Positions 20,922 to 33,000 of a stretch of DNA of 64,000 bases are shown here, piece by piece. A model generated the notes under the pieces. The model saw nothing but the letters and a program-made list of their open reading frames with translations. It was not told the DNA's origin and did no database searches. Origin of the DNA: Ilyonectria destructans (Eukaryota > Ascomycota > Sordariomycetes > Hypocreales > Nectriaceae); assembly GCA_020740775.1 (NCBI GenBank), contig JAHEWK010000001.1:2170001-2234000 (forward strand), written 5' to 3'. How positions within the stretch are numbered: position 1 is the first letter of the stretch; each line of letters opens with the position of its first letter. Both the position numbers and the translations under genes were made by a program.

Positions 20922-21125
20922 TCAAAGAGCCGGCGAGCTCTTCTAATTTGTTAACGACTACATCCCTTAGAGCCTGGTCGACGCCGAATTTGAAGTCTCC
21001 CGAGTCTTTTTCTAGACAGTCCTGGATGTCTCCTATAAGGCAACTCCGCGTTATGGCAGCATATCTGTCACCTATTTCATTCACGAGCCGTAACACCAGC
21101 GGGTCAGGATCAATGACATCACCCT
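20922..21125 (-). pseudogene. Coding-like fragment without a start, minus strand
   Basis: After an acceptor-like TTAATAG (reading down from about 21130), a 67-codon frame runs to TAA at about 20922, with natural-looking composition: segments include PLVLRLVNEIGDRYAAI, LIGDIQDCLEK and a terminal helix VVVNKLEELAGSLK. A short upstream frame ending at a GTAGGT donor near 21190 could be a preceding exon, but no start codon or further exons can be followed. It looks like the 3' exon of a decayed or unresolved gene. The family is not recognised. Confidence 0.35.
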
Positions 21126-21251
21126 ATTAACAATATTGGGCTAAACCCCCAAACTCCTTCCCTTCCGGGGCCAGTAGTGAGACCTACCAATGACCAGAGG
21201 CTTGATTTTATAAAGCCAATCGATTGCTAACATCTTAAGGACGTCGTAAAA

Positions 21252-21762
21252 ATGGGTATCACGCCCGCTGAAATCTTCAAGGATCCTCGGAAGCGAGCCA
21301 AATTTGCCACACTAGTCAAGACATCACTCAGATCTTCGGAACTTGAGGATTTGAATAAGATCTCGGAGAAATTTGATAGTCAAATGGGGGGATTTGATCG
21401 GGCCCTGAATTTGGCACATGTAGTGAAGTCGACAGTCCAGCTCCCTCCAGAGGAAAGAGAGAAGAAGCAAAGATATCATGATGTCAAGGATGCGCAAGGA
21501 ACCTCGCGATCTTCTTGTCTTGCAAAACTTGGTGGCTATTACTGTTCTAGACACGGCGAGCAATCGCCACCTTCTGCTGAAATGGATATCCAACACCACT
21601 AAAAAGTTGGAATGCGAGCACCGTCACGAGGAACCCCAAGCAACCGATACCAATGCTAGAAAATGGCTCATCTCCCACACGGTCTTCGAGGATTGGAAGT
21701 CAGTCGGAAAGCCAGGGAGCCTCTGGGAAGATGAGTTGCGACAAGTAGAGTTAAGGCTATAA
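21252..21762 (+). pseudogene. Frameshifted remnant, possibly of a STAND/NLR-type gene
   Basis: An ATG at 21252 opens a coding-like frame (with LEDLNKISEKFDSQMGGF) to about 21475, after which the coherent protein continues in another frame from about 21478 (RDLLVLQNLVAITVLD, then ARKWLISHTVFEDWKSV) to a TAA at 21762. No intron of normal size bridges the two frames. The WLISHTVFEDWK segment resembles the linker that precedes the P-loop in fungal NACHT/STAND proteins, but the P-loop itself is absent, so the family call is speculative. AT-rich sequence follows at once (21.77-21.90 kb). Confidence 0.35.
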
Positions 21763-22112
21763 TATGTAGCTTTAACTAAGGAATATATTAATTAGAGAAT
21801 TCTTCCTTAATTAAACAACATTATCAAGGTTATAATTATCATCCATTTAATTAAGCTGTTTTAGCCTTATCTAATTATATATTTCACTGTGATAAAAGTC
21901 CCCAACTCAGACAATCAGACCCCACTTACAGAATCACGAGATCTGACACTCGGCATTATCACGTGACCTATTCCGGCCAGTCAGGAAACGGGAGCGCCGA
22001 CAGGAACAGGGTTACAGGGTTCATTCGTGAGAGCTTCAAGCTGTTCCAACATTTAACTGAAGCGAATGTTACTCGGCTCCTGTCTTCTAATGGTGTCCGC
22101 CTACACTCAACA
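21763..22112. other. AT-rich intergenic region and upstream region of the HIT-finger gene
   Basis: The first 130 bp are strongly AT-rich with many TTAATTAA-like words, suggesting decayed repeat DNA. The remainder precedes the HIT-finger gene start and is partly open in frame with it, but the conserved start is placed at 22113. Confidence 0.4.
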
Positions 22113-22962
22113 ATGAACAATTTCGGCGTCATCGAGCTTGCCAGCGCCAAAACCACCGCGGCGCCTGGTTGGGCCTACGTCCCCGACACTACCATCAACC
22201 GCTCCGCGCCTGCGAACCGGAAGCGAGCGAGGAACGTTCCCGGCCTCAGCATCGGCGACTTAACTGTTAGGCAAGAGACTAAGAGGCGCAAGGAAGCTGA
22301 GGCGCTCGACCGCGATGGTGGACGAGACAATACTATTCCGCTGCCGGTGAAGAGTGGACGAGGTATGTTGGCTGGTTCAAGTCGCGTTGCTTGAAGCTTG
22401 GAGACTGATTCGAGAAGCCCAGGGGAAGCACACACCGAATGTTCGAAAGATTTTGCAGTCCCAAAAGACGTTTGGGAACTACCTCGATGATTTCCTCGCC
22501 TTGCAAGCATTGGCAGAGTCCAACAACGCCGCTTCATCTCGATCGACCGCTGCCGGCGCAAACAACAAGAAAGCCGCTCCGAACAAGAGGGACACGCCCT
22601 CATCCTCCCGACAACCCGCCCCAGAAGAAGATACCCAGATGCTCGACGCAGATCTCCCGCCCGTGCTCCCTCCTCCAAACAGGACGCCGCCGCCCGACCA
22701 CGAGGGAGACTCCGAGCCGCTGCTCGTGTCGCGCGTGCCTGAGATGCCGTCAGACGAGGAGCTTCGGAAGCTTCTCGCTCGGCCACCGCTCAACTACGGC
22801 GAGGCGACGGGGGACTGGGACGAAAAGTACCCGGTTAGGGTGTTTTGCGAGGTCTGCGGGTACTGGGGACGGGTGCGGTGCATGAAGTGCGGGACCAGGG
22901 TTTGCGCACTGGACTGCTTGGAGGCGCACCGGGAGGAATGCGTCACTCGATATGGGTTGTGA
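22113..22962 (+). CDS. vps71: HIT-type zinc finger protein, Vps71/Swc6-like subunit of SWR1
   Basis: Predicted subunit of the SWR1 chromatin remodeller that deposits histone H2A.Z. Exons are 22113-22362 and 22418-22962 (donor GTATGT, 55-nt intron), giving 264 aa. The N-terminal half is basic with nuclear-signal-like RKRAR and ETKRRKEAEA. A conserved stretch HTPNVRKILQSQKTFGNYLD follows directly after the intron, and a low-complexity Pro/Ser/Asp linker leads to the C-terminal zf-HIT module: FCEVCGYWGRVRCMKCG, then CALDCLEAHREEC, ending a few residues before the stop. C-terminal position of the finger is typical of Vps71, whereas Hit1- or Bcd1-type proteins carry it at the N-terminus. All zinc ligands are present. 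Confidence 0.85.
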
Positions 22963-24391
22963 TGGAGCTCATGCGGTTCATACCTTGTGGTCTATAGCAT
23001 GGCTACGGCGTTTTGGGATTTGCTTCGGTTGGAGAATGGCCTGATACCCCTTGTTTTATTTTGGAGAAATGGACTTGTGTTGATACAAACCATTAAAATC
23101 GTTGAGAATGCCTTGGACTCTACCGTGGGCTATATCGAGAATGGTATTATCAAGCACGCGAAAAGTATAAAGCACTTGCATAAACATACTTGACCTAAAC
23201 TTCATCCCCAAGCCTTTGGCGCCCAATCACTTGAATATGAATGCGACTGGGGCAGTTATCACCTTGGTCTAGTTGCTACCCCGGGCTCGACGTGAGGCAT
23301 TCCTCTCAACTTGGCTGTGGATATATCAGTTTGCATCAACATATAACCAGTACTTGGGCCACTAGAAGGGATATGATCACCGAATGTAGCCTGAGTTACT
23401 TAAATCGGACGCGAGTCAATTAAGATAGTCTGGATCTGGAACCAATTACTTCAAACTGGTACTACAGTGGCACACAGACAGTTTGCACCCAAATGCTTGT
23501 ACTGTGAGAGATCGGCTAAGTATAACAGGCCAGCATCTCCTGCTACATATAAAGAGGCATATTTGAAAAATAAGAATAAATAATACTAATTCTTAAAAAA
23601 TGATGTCACTTTTTAATAAATAATACCAATTCTTCTGGTTAAATGCTAGCGTTATGGTTGGTTGTGATGTGTTTCAGGCCGGCTGGAATGCAAGAGCCCT
23701 TGCAGAGCTTTCCTATGATGATTTCACCGTTTCCAAGATCTAGCTCTTCCAGCATATCTAGCTTTTCCAAGATGCAGCACCAGCTGCAGCTCATCAAGGC
23801 ATCGCGAAAGGTAACCAGTTGGGCTAGAAACCTTAGTCTATCTGAGTAAACGATTGACTTTTGAGTGGACTGGGTATGTGGTCTGCATATTAAGTATCCT
23901 AAGCTAGAAAGAAGAGAGAGAAGGCAGATGTTCCTCTCGGCTATGTTACTGTGAAAACTCTGCGTGTCTGCAGCGCCGCTGGGTTATAGTTCCCCCAGAC
24001 CTCGCTCCAGCCGGTCTCCTACTCCAGACCCAACCTCTGACAACAATCAAGCACTTACATTCTTGACATACCACCATCGGTATCCCACCATCAATGACCC
24101 TAGTGCCATTAGGAGTGACGTGACCTACGAATTGTCCGTTGGGAGTGAGCCGGATCTAACTACAAAGAAAAAAGCAAAGGAAGTATTTGGAACCTCTTTG
24201 GCACAGGCCTAAGGGTTCTTAAAGCAAAACCCGGTTAAAAGACCCCGTTTTCAATTTTGCAGCTCAAAATGGTTCATGAAAGTTTATTAAAACTGAGGAC
24301 TTAAAATATCCCTTACCCGAACATGCTGAAACTAGGCCAGGTTTGCCACTATCACCATTATTCCTTTCTCCTGTCTTCAAATAAGTACGCC
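22963..24391. other. Gene-poor stretch
   Basis: No gene is supported. A 20-bp direct repeat with one C/T difference lies at 23575-23594 and 23615-23634. Between about 23640 and 23830 both strands are open and moderately coding-like (minus strand contains LEKLDMLEELDLGNGEIII), which could be a decayed gene fragment, but no start, splice structure or family supports it. Confidence 0.4.
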
Positions 24392-26082
24392 ATGGACAAC
24401 GGCTTCGCTAGTGGTTCCAGTCAACCGAGGGCTAGTCAGATCAACACCGGATTCCCAGAACAGAGGGAGCAGCCTGTCCAGACTTCGAAGTGGCCACTAC
24501 TACCTTTAGAAATCCGATTGATCATATTTGGGAAAGTAGCTGAGATCATCGGCCAAGATTTAAAAAATGGCCAACCAACAAAAGCCGGTCTGGCTCAATG
24601 TGCTGCTGTTTGCAGGGAGTGGCATTTTTTCTTCGAGAGACTTCTCTTCCGGCACCTAACATTAACACAGTCCTGCCTATGCGACTTGAAGGATCTTAGC
24701 CACCAAAGACAATTCGTTGAACGCCTCACCTTCCGTGTCGAGCTGGTGCCATATCATTGTGATACTTGCACCAGCAGGGACATGAGCGCTTCTCCACATA
24801 CCTTCGCCGACACACAGATGTTCAGGGCAAGTATCAATGCACTATTCTGGATCCTCAAATCCTGGGACATCCAAAAGCCTGGAACCACCACAGGCTTGAC
24901 ACTGGAGCTTGGCGCCTACTCCCCCAGTGACTCTGAGCACACCTTCAGAGACTTGTACCTACACACTAGCTCCTTTGCTGGAGAGGACTTTGCGAAACTC
25001 GAGCTCCCCGCCACTGACCTGTCACATGGATGGATTAACGGCCGCCGGTGGAGGTCTCCTAATGCGGGCGAGCTATTCAGGCTTCATGCGATGTTTATTT
25101 CGCCCAGTATTTATGAAGGTCCCGTGGTCGTCAAGGCTGTGAAGCACCTAGTGATTCGACGAGAAATGAGACGGAGGCTCAATATCAAAGACCTCCAGAC
25201 GATCACCAAGCGCCTACCGAACCTAGAGTTGATACATTTTGAGCCATGGCGATCGTACAGGAAGTTTTTGAATCAACGACATATTTCAGACGGGGGTACG
25301 CATGAATTTTGACCCCCTTGTGCGGAACATGTCGTGGAATAACAGAAAGTGCTAACTAACCCCTACCAGATTATGAAGTCCTCGTCTCGACATACCTTCC
25401 GAATAGCCTGAATACCTTGACGATATTTGAAGACTTCAATGAAGACCATAGTCGAGTTAACTGCGCTGAGGATAATGTCATCATTTGGTTTCCAATGCCC
25501 GACCTAGTCAGGACGCCGGATCGAGGCATCGCCGGTGCTTTGTGCAAGAGAAGTCTTGGTCTGGAGAGACTTTTTGCCTCTTACATCGTCGATGCAAACG
25601 ACTTTTTCGGATTGCGAGATCCCAATTGGGTGTGGCATGGCCTTACATCACTTGCCTTAACATCTCGGCTCCTAACCAGCACGGGTGACACCCCGGAGAT
25701 CAACCTGATGTTGATGCAAGCAGGCAAAGCGGCACTCAGAATGCCCAAACTTCAGGTGATGGAGATCTGGAATGGGACGAAGGGGAACGCTTGCGTTTTC
25801 CGTTTCGAGACGATAGGGGCACATGCTACCATCGGATGGTGCGGCACCTGGGACTTGGACATGTACCCAGGCTTGATTACCACTTGGAAGGTGGTTGCTC
25901 AACGCAATACAGGGCATGAGCTTTCAATTCTAGCAAGTCAGGCCTTGTATCCGCTAGACATTAAGTCACACGCTGTCGCAATCCGCAAGCTGGGACTTCA
26001 GGAGGGAGTCGTTCATCCTGTATCGTTGGAGCAGATACGCCGGGAGGCGCGTGGCGATACTGACATACCCAATACCTTTTAA
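24392..26082 (+). CDS. F-box-like protein of the DUF6546 type
   Basis: Exons are 24392-25295 and 25370-26082, with donor GTACGC and a strong branch/acceptor (GCTAAC...CTACCAG); the phase-1 join gives 538 aa. The N-terminal WPLLPLEIRLIIFGKVAE resembles an F-box helix, followed by CAAVCREWHFFFERLLFRHL, the usual second helix. The remainder is the large C-terminal region found in a lineage-expanded ascomycete family (LYLHTSSF, KHLVIRREMRR, WHGLTSLALTSRLL). Such proteins are presumed SCF adaptors, but substrates are unknown. An in-frame ATG at 24323 would add 23 residues; 24392 is preferred for its GCCATGG context. It sits alone between gene-poor DNA, as is common for this expanded family. Confidence 0.75.
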
Positions 26083-27127
26083 TTCTTTGAACAGTTCAGT
26101 AAACAAGGAAACAAGAATGAAATTTGATCCCAAATGGTGTGCTTAAACCAGGATGATAGATGACATAAACAACAGTGAAGCGATGGATAATATACTGAAT
26201 AAAGAATATAAAATAGTGTTAACCGATAATATAGCCACCAATATTTGAACCCGATAGACTCAATTACCAGAAACATACAAGCTCGCGTTGTGATTGCGCT
26301 TCCGTGATTTAGCCGTCTCTCTGAGCCTTGTCCTGGATCATGCATGTAGGCGGGCATCCGGTCTCACCATCGGCCTAATGGCGGCAAAGGCCGATTTCAT
26401 AGCCGACTTCAAAGCCGACCTGTAGGGCAATGTGCCATTATTTGCGACCTGTAGCTCAGAATCTTGGACTACCGGTTCAATATGCTCACCCCAATCGGAA
26501 CCAGTACATCATACCTTCCATATCGGTCATGTCATAATAGAAACCTGGGGGGATCGAGAACGAGATTCCAATTGTTCCGCTTGAAATAGAGCATCTCGTC
26601 CAGAAACACCCTGGTGGCAACGAACAAAGCCTTTGGCTGCATTTGTGTGGGGAGATTTCTTCCGATACTTTTACTCACTTTAATCAACTGCTGGTCCTTT
26701 CTCTTTCTATACTTAAATAGGTGGACGTACATGCTATGTTTCTTAGTGGCTGGTCATTATTAACAAGCTCGAGCTTCTCGACTTCGAACATCCCTTGTGT
26801 GCGCCCAACTTCTGGACTTATACTCGGAGCGAATCGCTGATGGCCAAAATGTCAACCGTGCCATGGACAATTCCAAGGAAACGATGAAGAAGAGGCGTTA
26901 GAAAGAACTATCATAAGTACCTATACTAAAATAAATACCTAGTCTCATTATTTATTTTTATTTTTATTTTTATATAAAGACTATACCCTAAAGGTTATGC
27001 TCTTAGCACAATTCGTGTTGAAGAGTAATACGCTCCTTCCCGTCTCTGGTGTCCCGCCGAGCTTTCTATGAGGTCATTTCCCGCCAGCGAGCGGAGAAAT
27101 TGCATGTATCCGTAGGTTTTAGCCTAA
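26083..27127. other. AT-rich intergenic stretch
   Basis: No gene was recognised. A run of TTTATTTTTATTTTTATTT lies near 26950-26970. Positions 26764-26790 are identical to 27 bases of the threonyl-tRNA synthetase coding sequence (see the separate repeat entry). Confidence 0.5.
26764..26790 (+). repeat. 27-bp exact match to threonyl-tRNA synthetase exon 3
   Basis: The 27 bases at 26764-26790 are identical to 27893-27919, where they encode KLELLDFEH of the synthetase. Both copies are on the same strand, about 1.13 kb apart, and each contains the palindrome AAGCTCGAGCTT. Flanking bases do not match. Such a match is far too long for chance in this window; it is probably a small duplicated exon fragment. 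Confidence 0.9.
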
Positions 27128-27268
27128 TGATGACTCCCTTTGATGACTCCCTTAGGTGCCCCTTTTCCCATCCCCTCCTTACCTACATTTGCTGTGTCCA
27201 GAGTCATCGAGTCAGAGTCGACAACACTGGAGGGCATTACATAAGCAGCACTCATGAGGAGTGACTCA
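27128..27268 (+). promoter_or_regulatory. Cluster of Gcn4/CPC1-type sites upstream of threonyl-tRNA synthetase
   Basis: Five copies of the TGACTC core occur within 141 bp: 27131-27136 and 27144-27149 (inside a perfect 13-bp tandem repeat TGATGACTCCCTT), reverse-strand copies GAGTCA at 27201-27206 and 27209-27214, and a full TGACTCA at 27262-27268. All lie about 100-235 bp before the start codon. TGACTCA is the known target of Gcn4 and its filamentous homologues CPC1/CpcA, which control amino acid biosynthesis and aminoacyl-tRNA synthetase genes. Confidence 0.75.
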
Positions 27269-27364
27269 ACCGCACCACCCCACCACTGCAGATAATGCCC
27301 CTGCCCCGCCATCCAAGACCGCAACTTCTCCCACCACATCTGCAACACGAGTCGAATCCACATC

Positions 27365-30001
27365 ATGTCGTCCGAACAAGCTGAGGCGCCCAAGGTGGCC
27401 GAGGGGGCTCCCGAGCAGAGCCTCCCGTCTCGCCCTGCGAAGCAACCCAAGGAGAAGGCCGCCAAGGCTAAGAAGCCTGGTCTCGAGGTTGGTGCCCCTC
27501 CTTTTGTCGCCTGCGATCTCGCTGTCCCGACCGCCCCTTCGTTGTTGCGCTGGCACCATTGACTAACCAAGCCTGTAGCTGCCCGAACTCCCCGAATTCA
27601 TTCAGCACCGACTCGATGTTTTCGACAGGATCAAGGCCCGACAGGACGCCGAGATTGCTGGTGGGTGAACCACGGCGTCCCGCGTTCCACACAATCCACT
27701 GACAGGCGCAGCGAAACCTCGCGAGGAAATCACAATCTCCCTGCCCAATGGCAAGGAGGAGAAGGGAACTTCATGGGAGACCACCCCCGGCGCTATTGCC
27801 AAGGGCATCTCCAAGTCCCTGCTTGAGCGTACCGTCATCTCCATGGTCGACGGCGAGCTGTGGGATCTGACCCGACCCCTGGAGAAGAGCTGCAAGCTCG
27901 AGCTTCTCGACTTCGAACACACTGAGGGTATGCCGGAATCCCCACATTATACTTAGAGCATGTTGCTGATGTCCAATTTAGGCAAGAAGGTCTTCTGGCA
28001 TTCCTCGGCCCATATTCTCGGAGAGGCTGCCGAACGTCGTTACGGATGCTATCTCTGCAACGGCCCCCCTACCACCGACCCCCCCGGTTTCTATTATGAC
28101 ATGGCCAACATGGACGGGTATGTGTACATCAGTTCATGGCGAATCTAATACTAACAATCCCCAAGCCAGGCCATTGCCGACGAGGACAAAAAGGCCCTGG
28201 AGACCCTCTCCGGCAACATCATCAAGGCCAAGCAGCCATTTGAGCGTCTTGAGATGACCAAGGATGAGCTCCTTGACATGTTCAAGTACAGCAAGTACAA
28301 GGAGTATTTCATCGACCAGCGAGTCCCCGAAGGAACCAAGAGCACTGTTTACCGATGCGGCCCCCTCATCGATCTGTGCCGAGGCCCTCACGTCCCCCAC
28401 ACTGGCAACATTAAGGCCTTCTCTGTGCTCAAGGTATGTAGCTACAACCCAATCTCAGGACAGGGCCACAGTCGATCTAACGCAAACACAGAGCTCAGCT
28501 GCCTACTGGCTCGGTGACAGCAAGAACGAGTCGGTCCAGCGAATTGCTGGTATTTCTTTCCCCGACAAGAAGCAACTTGAGGAGTACAAGCACTTCCTTG
28601 CTGAGGCTGCGAAACGCAATCACCGAAAGATCGGCCAAGACCAGAAGCTCTTCTTCTTCGACGAAGCCTCCCCCGGTTCCACCTTCTTCCTGCCACACGG
28701 TGTACGCATTTACAACGCCCTCGTGGACTTGATCAAGGGCGAATACCGAACCCGTGGTTTCGACGAGGTTATGACTCCCAACATGTACAAGTCCGACCTG
28801 TGGAAGGTCTCTGGTCACTGGGGACATTATGAGGAGAACATGTTCACCTTCGATGTCGAGAAGGAGCGTTATGGCCTGAAGCCCATGAACTGCCCCGGTC
28901 ACTGCAAGATCTTCTCACACGCCGATGTCAACTACAAGGATCTGCCATGGAGGATGGCCGACTTTGGAGTACTGCACCGAAACGAATTCTCAGGTGCCCT
29001 CTCTGGACTCACCCGAGTTCGCCGTTTCCAGCAGGATGATGCCCACATCTTCTGCACCGTCGACCAGGTACGTTAACATGGAGTACTGCAGGTATCTCAA
29101 TACATGCATACTGACACGAAATAGATCCGAGATGAGATTGAGGGAGCCTTCGACTTCCTGAACAGTGTCTACGGTGTCTTTGGCTTCTCGTTTAAGCTGA
29201 AGCTCTCCACCCGCCCGGAGAAGTACGTTGGTGACATCGCCACTTGGGACCTAGCCGAGAAGAAGCTTGAGGAGGCTCTGAACTCCTTCGCTCAGAAACA
29301 CGATGCCAAGTGGGAAATGAACCCCGGTGACGGTGCTTTCTACGGCCCCAAGATCGACATCACTCTGTACGATGCTCTCCGCCGAGACCACCAGTGCGGT
29401 ACCATCCAGTTGGACTTTAACCTTCCGCGACGATTCAAGCTTCGATACTTGGCAGGCAAGGATGAAAGTGGCGTCAGTGACGGCAGCGATCCCTCTGAGG
29501 ATCTGCCTGCCGGATACTCTCGCCCAGTCATGATCCACCGAGCCATCATGGGTAGCTTTGAGCGCATGTTTGGTGTGCTCACCGAGCACTTTGCTGGCAA
29601 GTGGCCGTTCTGGCTGAGCCCCCGCCAGGTCCTCGTTGTTCCTGTCATGCCCGCTGCCAACGAGTATGCCCAGGAGGTCCGGGACATCTTCCAGAAGAAG
29701 GGGATGTTCGCCGATGTGGACCTGAGCAGCAACACTTTCCAGAAGAAGATCCGCACTGGCCAGCTGGAGCAATACAACTTCATCTTTGGTAAGAGACATA
29801 GCCCGACTTGCCGGATTGCCGTGCGGCAGCTAACAATTATGCACAGTGGTTGGTGCCGAGGAGGCCAGTAGTCGCACCCTTAACATCCGAAACCGAGACG
29901 ACCAAGCCACGCAGACCAAGGGCTCGCTGGTCCCCGTGGAGGAGGCGCTTGAGAAACTTAGCCAGCTTAAGGCTGACCGAGGCTTGGTGAACAAGATCTA
30001 A
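27365..30001 (+). CDS. Threonyl-tRNA synthetase
   Basis: Class II synthetase that charges tRNA-Thr. Eight exons fit exactly: 27365-27487, 27579-27660, 27706-27927, 27982-28117, 28166-28433, 28492-29067, 29125-29788 and 29847-30001, giving 741 aa, the length of eukaryotic cytosolic ThrRS. A Lys/Ala-rich N-terminal extension precedes a TGS domain ([10 protein letters not shown]). Next is the editing domain with zinc/active-site histidines in [14 protein letters not shown], then the catalytic core: motif 1 around [20 protein letters not shown], the zinc cysteine in [10 protein letters not shown], motif 2 [20 protein letters not shown], motif 3 [18 protein letters not shown], and the anticodon-binding domain from [12 protein letters not shown]. 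In many fungi one gene serves cytosol and mitochondria; the N-terminus here does not clearly show a targeting signal. The promoter carries a cluster of Gcn4-type sites. Confidence 0.97.
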
Positions 30002-33000
30002 GATATGTAGTTGTGATCAGGGGGGTACAAAGGAGAATAGTGGTGACGGCGTAGGAGTTCAAAATGAGGCAGCCGAAGCAACTACGGTGTAGATGAGTAC
30101 ATTGCGGAGTGTAACGAGAACCACCAGAGATAGCCACCCGTATGCATTACGACAGAGTGGATGTATCACGGCCAATGCAAAAACACCCTAAAAACGAAAA
30201 AGACACGTTGACAAGGACATGCCGAGCTGAAGCAGTAGACGGGGCGAAAGCGCAGAGCGGCGTCGAGCGGCGTCGAGCGGCGGGAGGAGGCGTGCAGAAG
30301 ACCGCCGCTTGGGAGTTGGGCGTCGAGGCAGAAGCGAGAGGTATGATATTCGCGGAATGTGAACGGCAGCATGCAAACATCGGTTCTTTCAGCTGCTCTG
30401 GAAACGAGGCGCACCGCGCATGCCCCACAGCACACGACGAGTAGTTGGGTCACGAGAGTGTAGTGACGATGCGGGCTGGTTGGTGGTGAGATGTGATGGG
30501 CGATGTCGGTCTCGGGCTCCCGCGGGGGCTGCAGCATATGATTCACCGAGATCCACATGGAAGAGAAAGACGGTCAGAGGCGTCACATAAACTCAGAGTC
30601 GTCACATATCATGAGGGTTAGAGACAGAGGCTTGTGAAGCAGAGACGCAGACGCCGGAAGTCATGGGAGCTGAAGACGGCAAGAATGATGAAAATGATGA
30701 GATGTGACGAAATACTGGTTGAAGCTACGAATCTAGAACATTGAGTGACAGATTGGGCGTGGAAGCTAGTGAAGTCATTGCGAAAACGGACGTCTTGTGG
30801 TCAGCAGTGATTCTCTTTCGTCGTCTCTCGCCTTCTTCCCCCCCTTGTTTCTTTTTCTCATCGCGGTGTGTTTCCTTTCTTTTTCCAGCTAGACTGGATC
30901 TACCAGATTAGCTCTGGTAGTGCTGGTATCCTTGCCCGGGGCATTTGGCAAACTCCCATTCCCTTTGTGTTGCGCGCTGCTTTTGCTTTGCCTTACACCT
31001 AGGTACCCTCCCTCCCTCTCCCTGCTCCCGGCAAGCGGTGGGACTTGGGATTTGCAGCAGGGATCAGGCTGTCATGGACTATCACGGGCGAGTGGACGGG
31101 CCAGGGCCCCTAGGCCGGGGACGATTTCCCGTGCATAATGCTATTGTAGGATGTGCTTGGTAGTGGAAGTGGAAGGTATTTAGTGGAAATAGGTAGTGCA
31201 AGTTGAAAGTGGAAGTGGGAGTGGAAATCGAGGAGTTGTTGGCATTGCATGGCGCTGCACCACGCTGCACCACGCTGCACCACGCTGGACATGGCAGTTC
31301 AAACTGACGATATGGGGAGATGGCGCAGGATCCCATCGGATAGAAAAGGCAGCACAAGAGTGAATCGGGAAGGAAGAAGGAAAAAGGAAGAGCCATTTTT
31401 ACGGGGACCGCTGAGTACCAGGCTCTACTACGTACTACGTAGGGAGCAGTAGCATGGAACAGGCGACGGCGAGCGACATGGGCAAAGTCATGGGCATGAG
31501 ACCGCCGGATGCGCACAGTTGGACGGATGGATACTGGGGGCTGAGGCGGGAGCGGCATGGCGGAGAGGGAAAGTTGATCTATCAGATTTCCACTTTTCTT
31601 GTGTTCCATGAAAATGTGATCAAAAGGCCGGTGAGAGATGATGGGCGTTTCCGAAGGGTGATGGTAGAAAGGGGCGGAGGATTAAGTCGGGACAAGAATC
31701 AAAAGCAAGCAAAGAGAGACACCAACAACCAACAAGCCAACAAGCCTAGCTACGGAACAAGGTGTGTTACATGTCTTGAACAGGGACAAGGTTAATAAAA
31801 GGACGAGAACAAGGACGAGCGAGGATAGGACTGGAGCCGTATGCAGGCGGTATGTAGGTCTTGACATAATGGGTTTGCGAATGTACGTTCGGAGTAGGAG
31901 ATATGCAGGTCAGTCTGGCCGTGTGGAGTCGGGCTGGAGGCAAGGCAAGATTGGCAAGGCAGGCGAGATTCGACAGGGGCAGGCAGCAGGAAAACGACGA
32001 CGTGCAACCAAAAAGTTGTTGGGTCGTCGGTGGCATGGATGACGGATGATGGGCATTGGCGGCATGCGGGTTCGATGACCTACGAGGCTTTGGGGAGGCT
32101 TTTGGGAGGGTTGGAACGGGCTGGAGTTGGTTGGAAATGTGAGACGAAATCTGTCAGCTCGCGCGTGGGGGGGGACGAAGAGAAGCCCTGCTGCACGCAC
32201 AACGCACACGCGCACACACAAGGAGCTTGGCGCAGTTCACACTCACGCTTTGTTTCTGTCTTGGTTGCGTGTGTTTGTGTCTCTTCTTTTTTCTCCTAGA
32301 GTGATCACTCGCACCACGCGGTGGACATGTGTTCGGCCGTCATGTGCGTGGTTATGCGCGTATGTATGGAAACGGAAACGGACAGCGCCATGGCTTTAGG
32401 GGGGATTGCCCGCTAACAATACCCAGCATGTACCCACGGCTGGATGGGCATTGACGCAGAACCGCCACACCGAAACGCCCCCGGTTTCCCAGAAGGCCGG
32501 CCTGCAGCTGCGAGCTGCGCCGGGCCCGTGACGGGAATTGGGGCACTTGTTGGCTGGCGCCCCCTTTCCTTTTTCGTGTCTGTACATGGTTTGTGAGATG
32601 CGATGGAAAATGCGAGTGCGCAGGTCGGAGGGGGACGAAGAGGAGGGGTGTCAGCCCGGTTTGGGTGCAACCCCATGTAAGCCAGGTGTGGGAGCCGGAT
32701 AGACAGAGCGAAAGAGTTGCATCATTACCTACAGAAGCGTCTTGATACATCATTTTGCAGGAAGAGGAGGTTAAGCTGGGTTAGCATGTATATTGCTTTT
32801 GTGTTGGGCTTTTTTGGAAGAGCTTTTTTGAGGCTTCGACCGGCTGCACATGGCGCTGCAGACTGCTGCACTAGCCTACAGCAAGGTCAGATAGTATGTA
32901 TGTATCTCTGACTGACACGTTCAGCTTCGTCTAGCTCTGGAATAATGGGGGACAGGGGATAAATTCCGTCCAGGTGGGCGGGCTCCCGCAGCGCTGTCGT

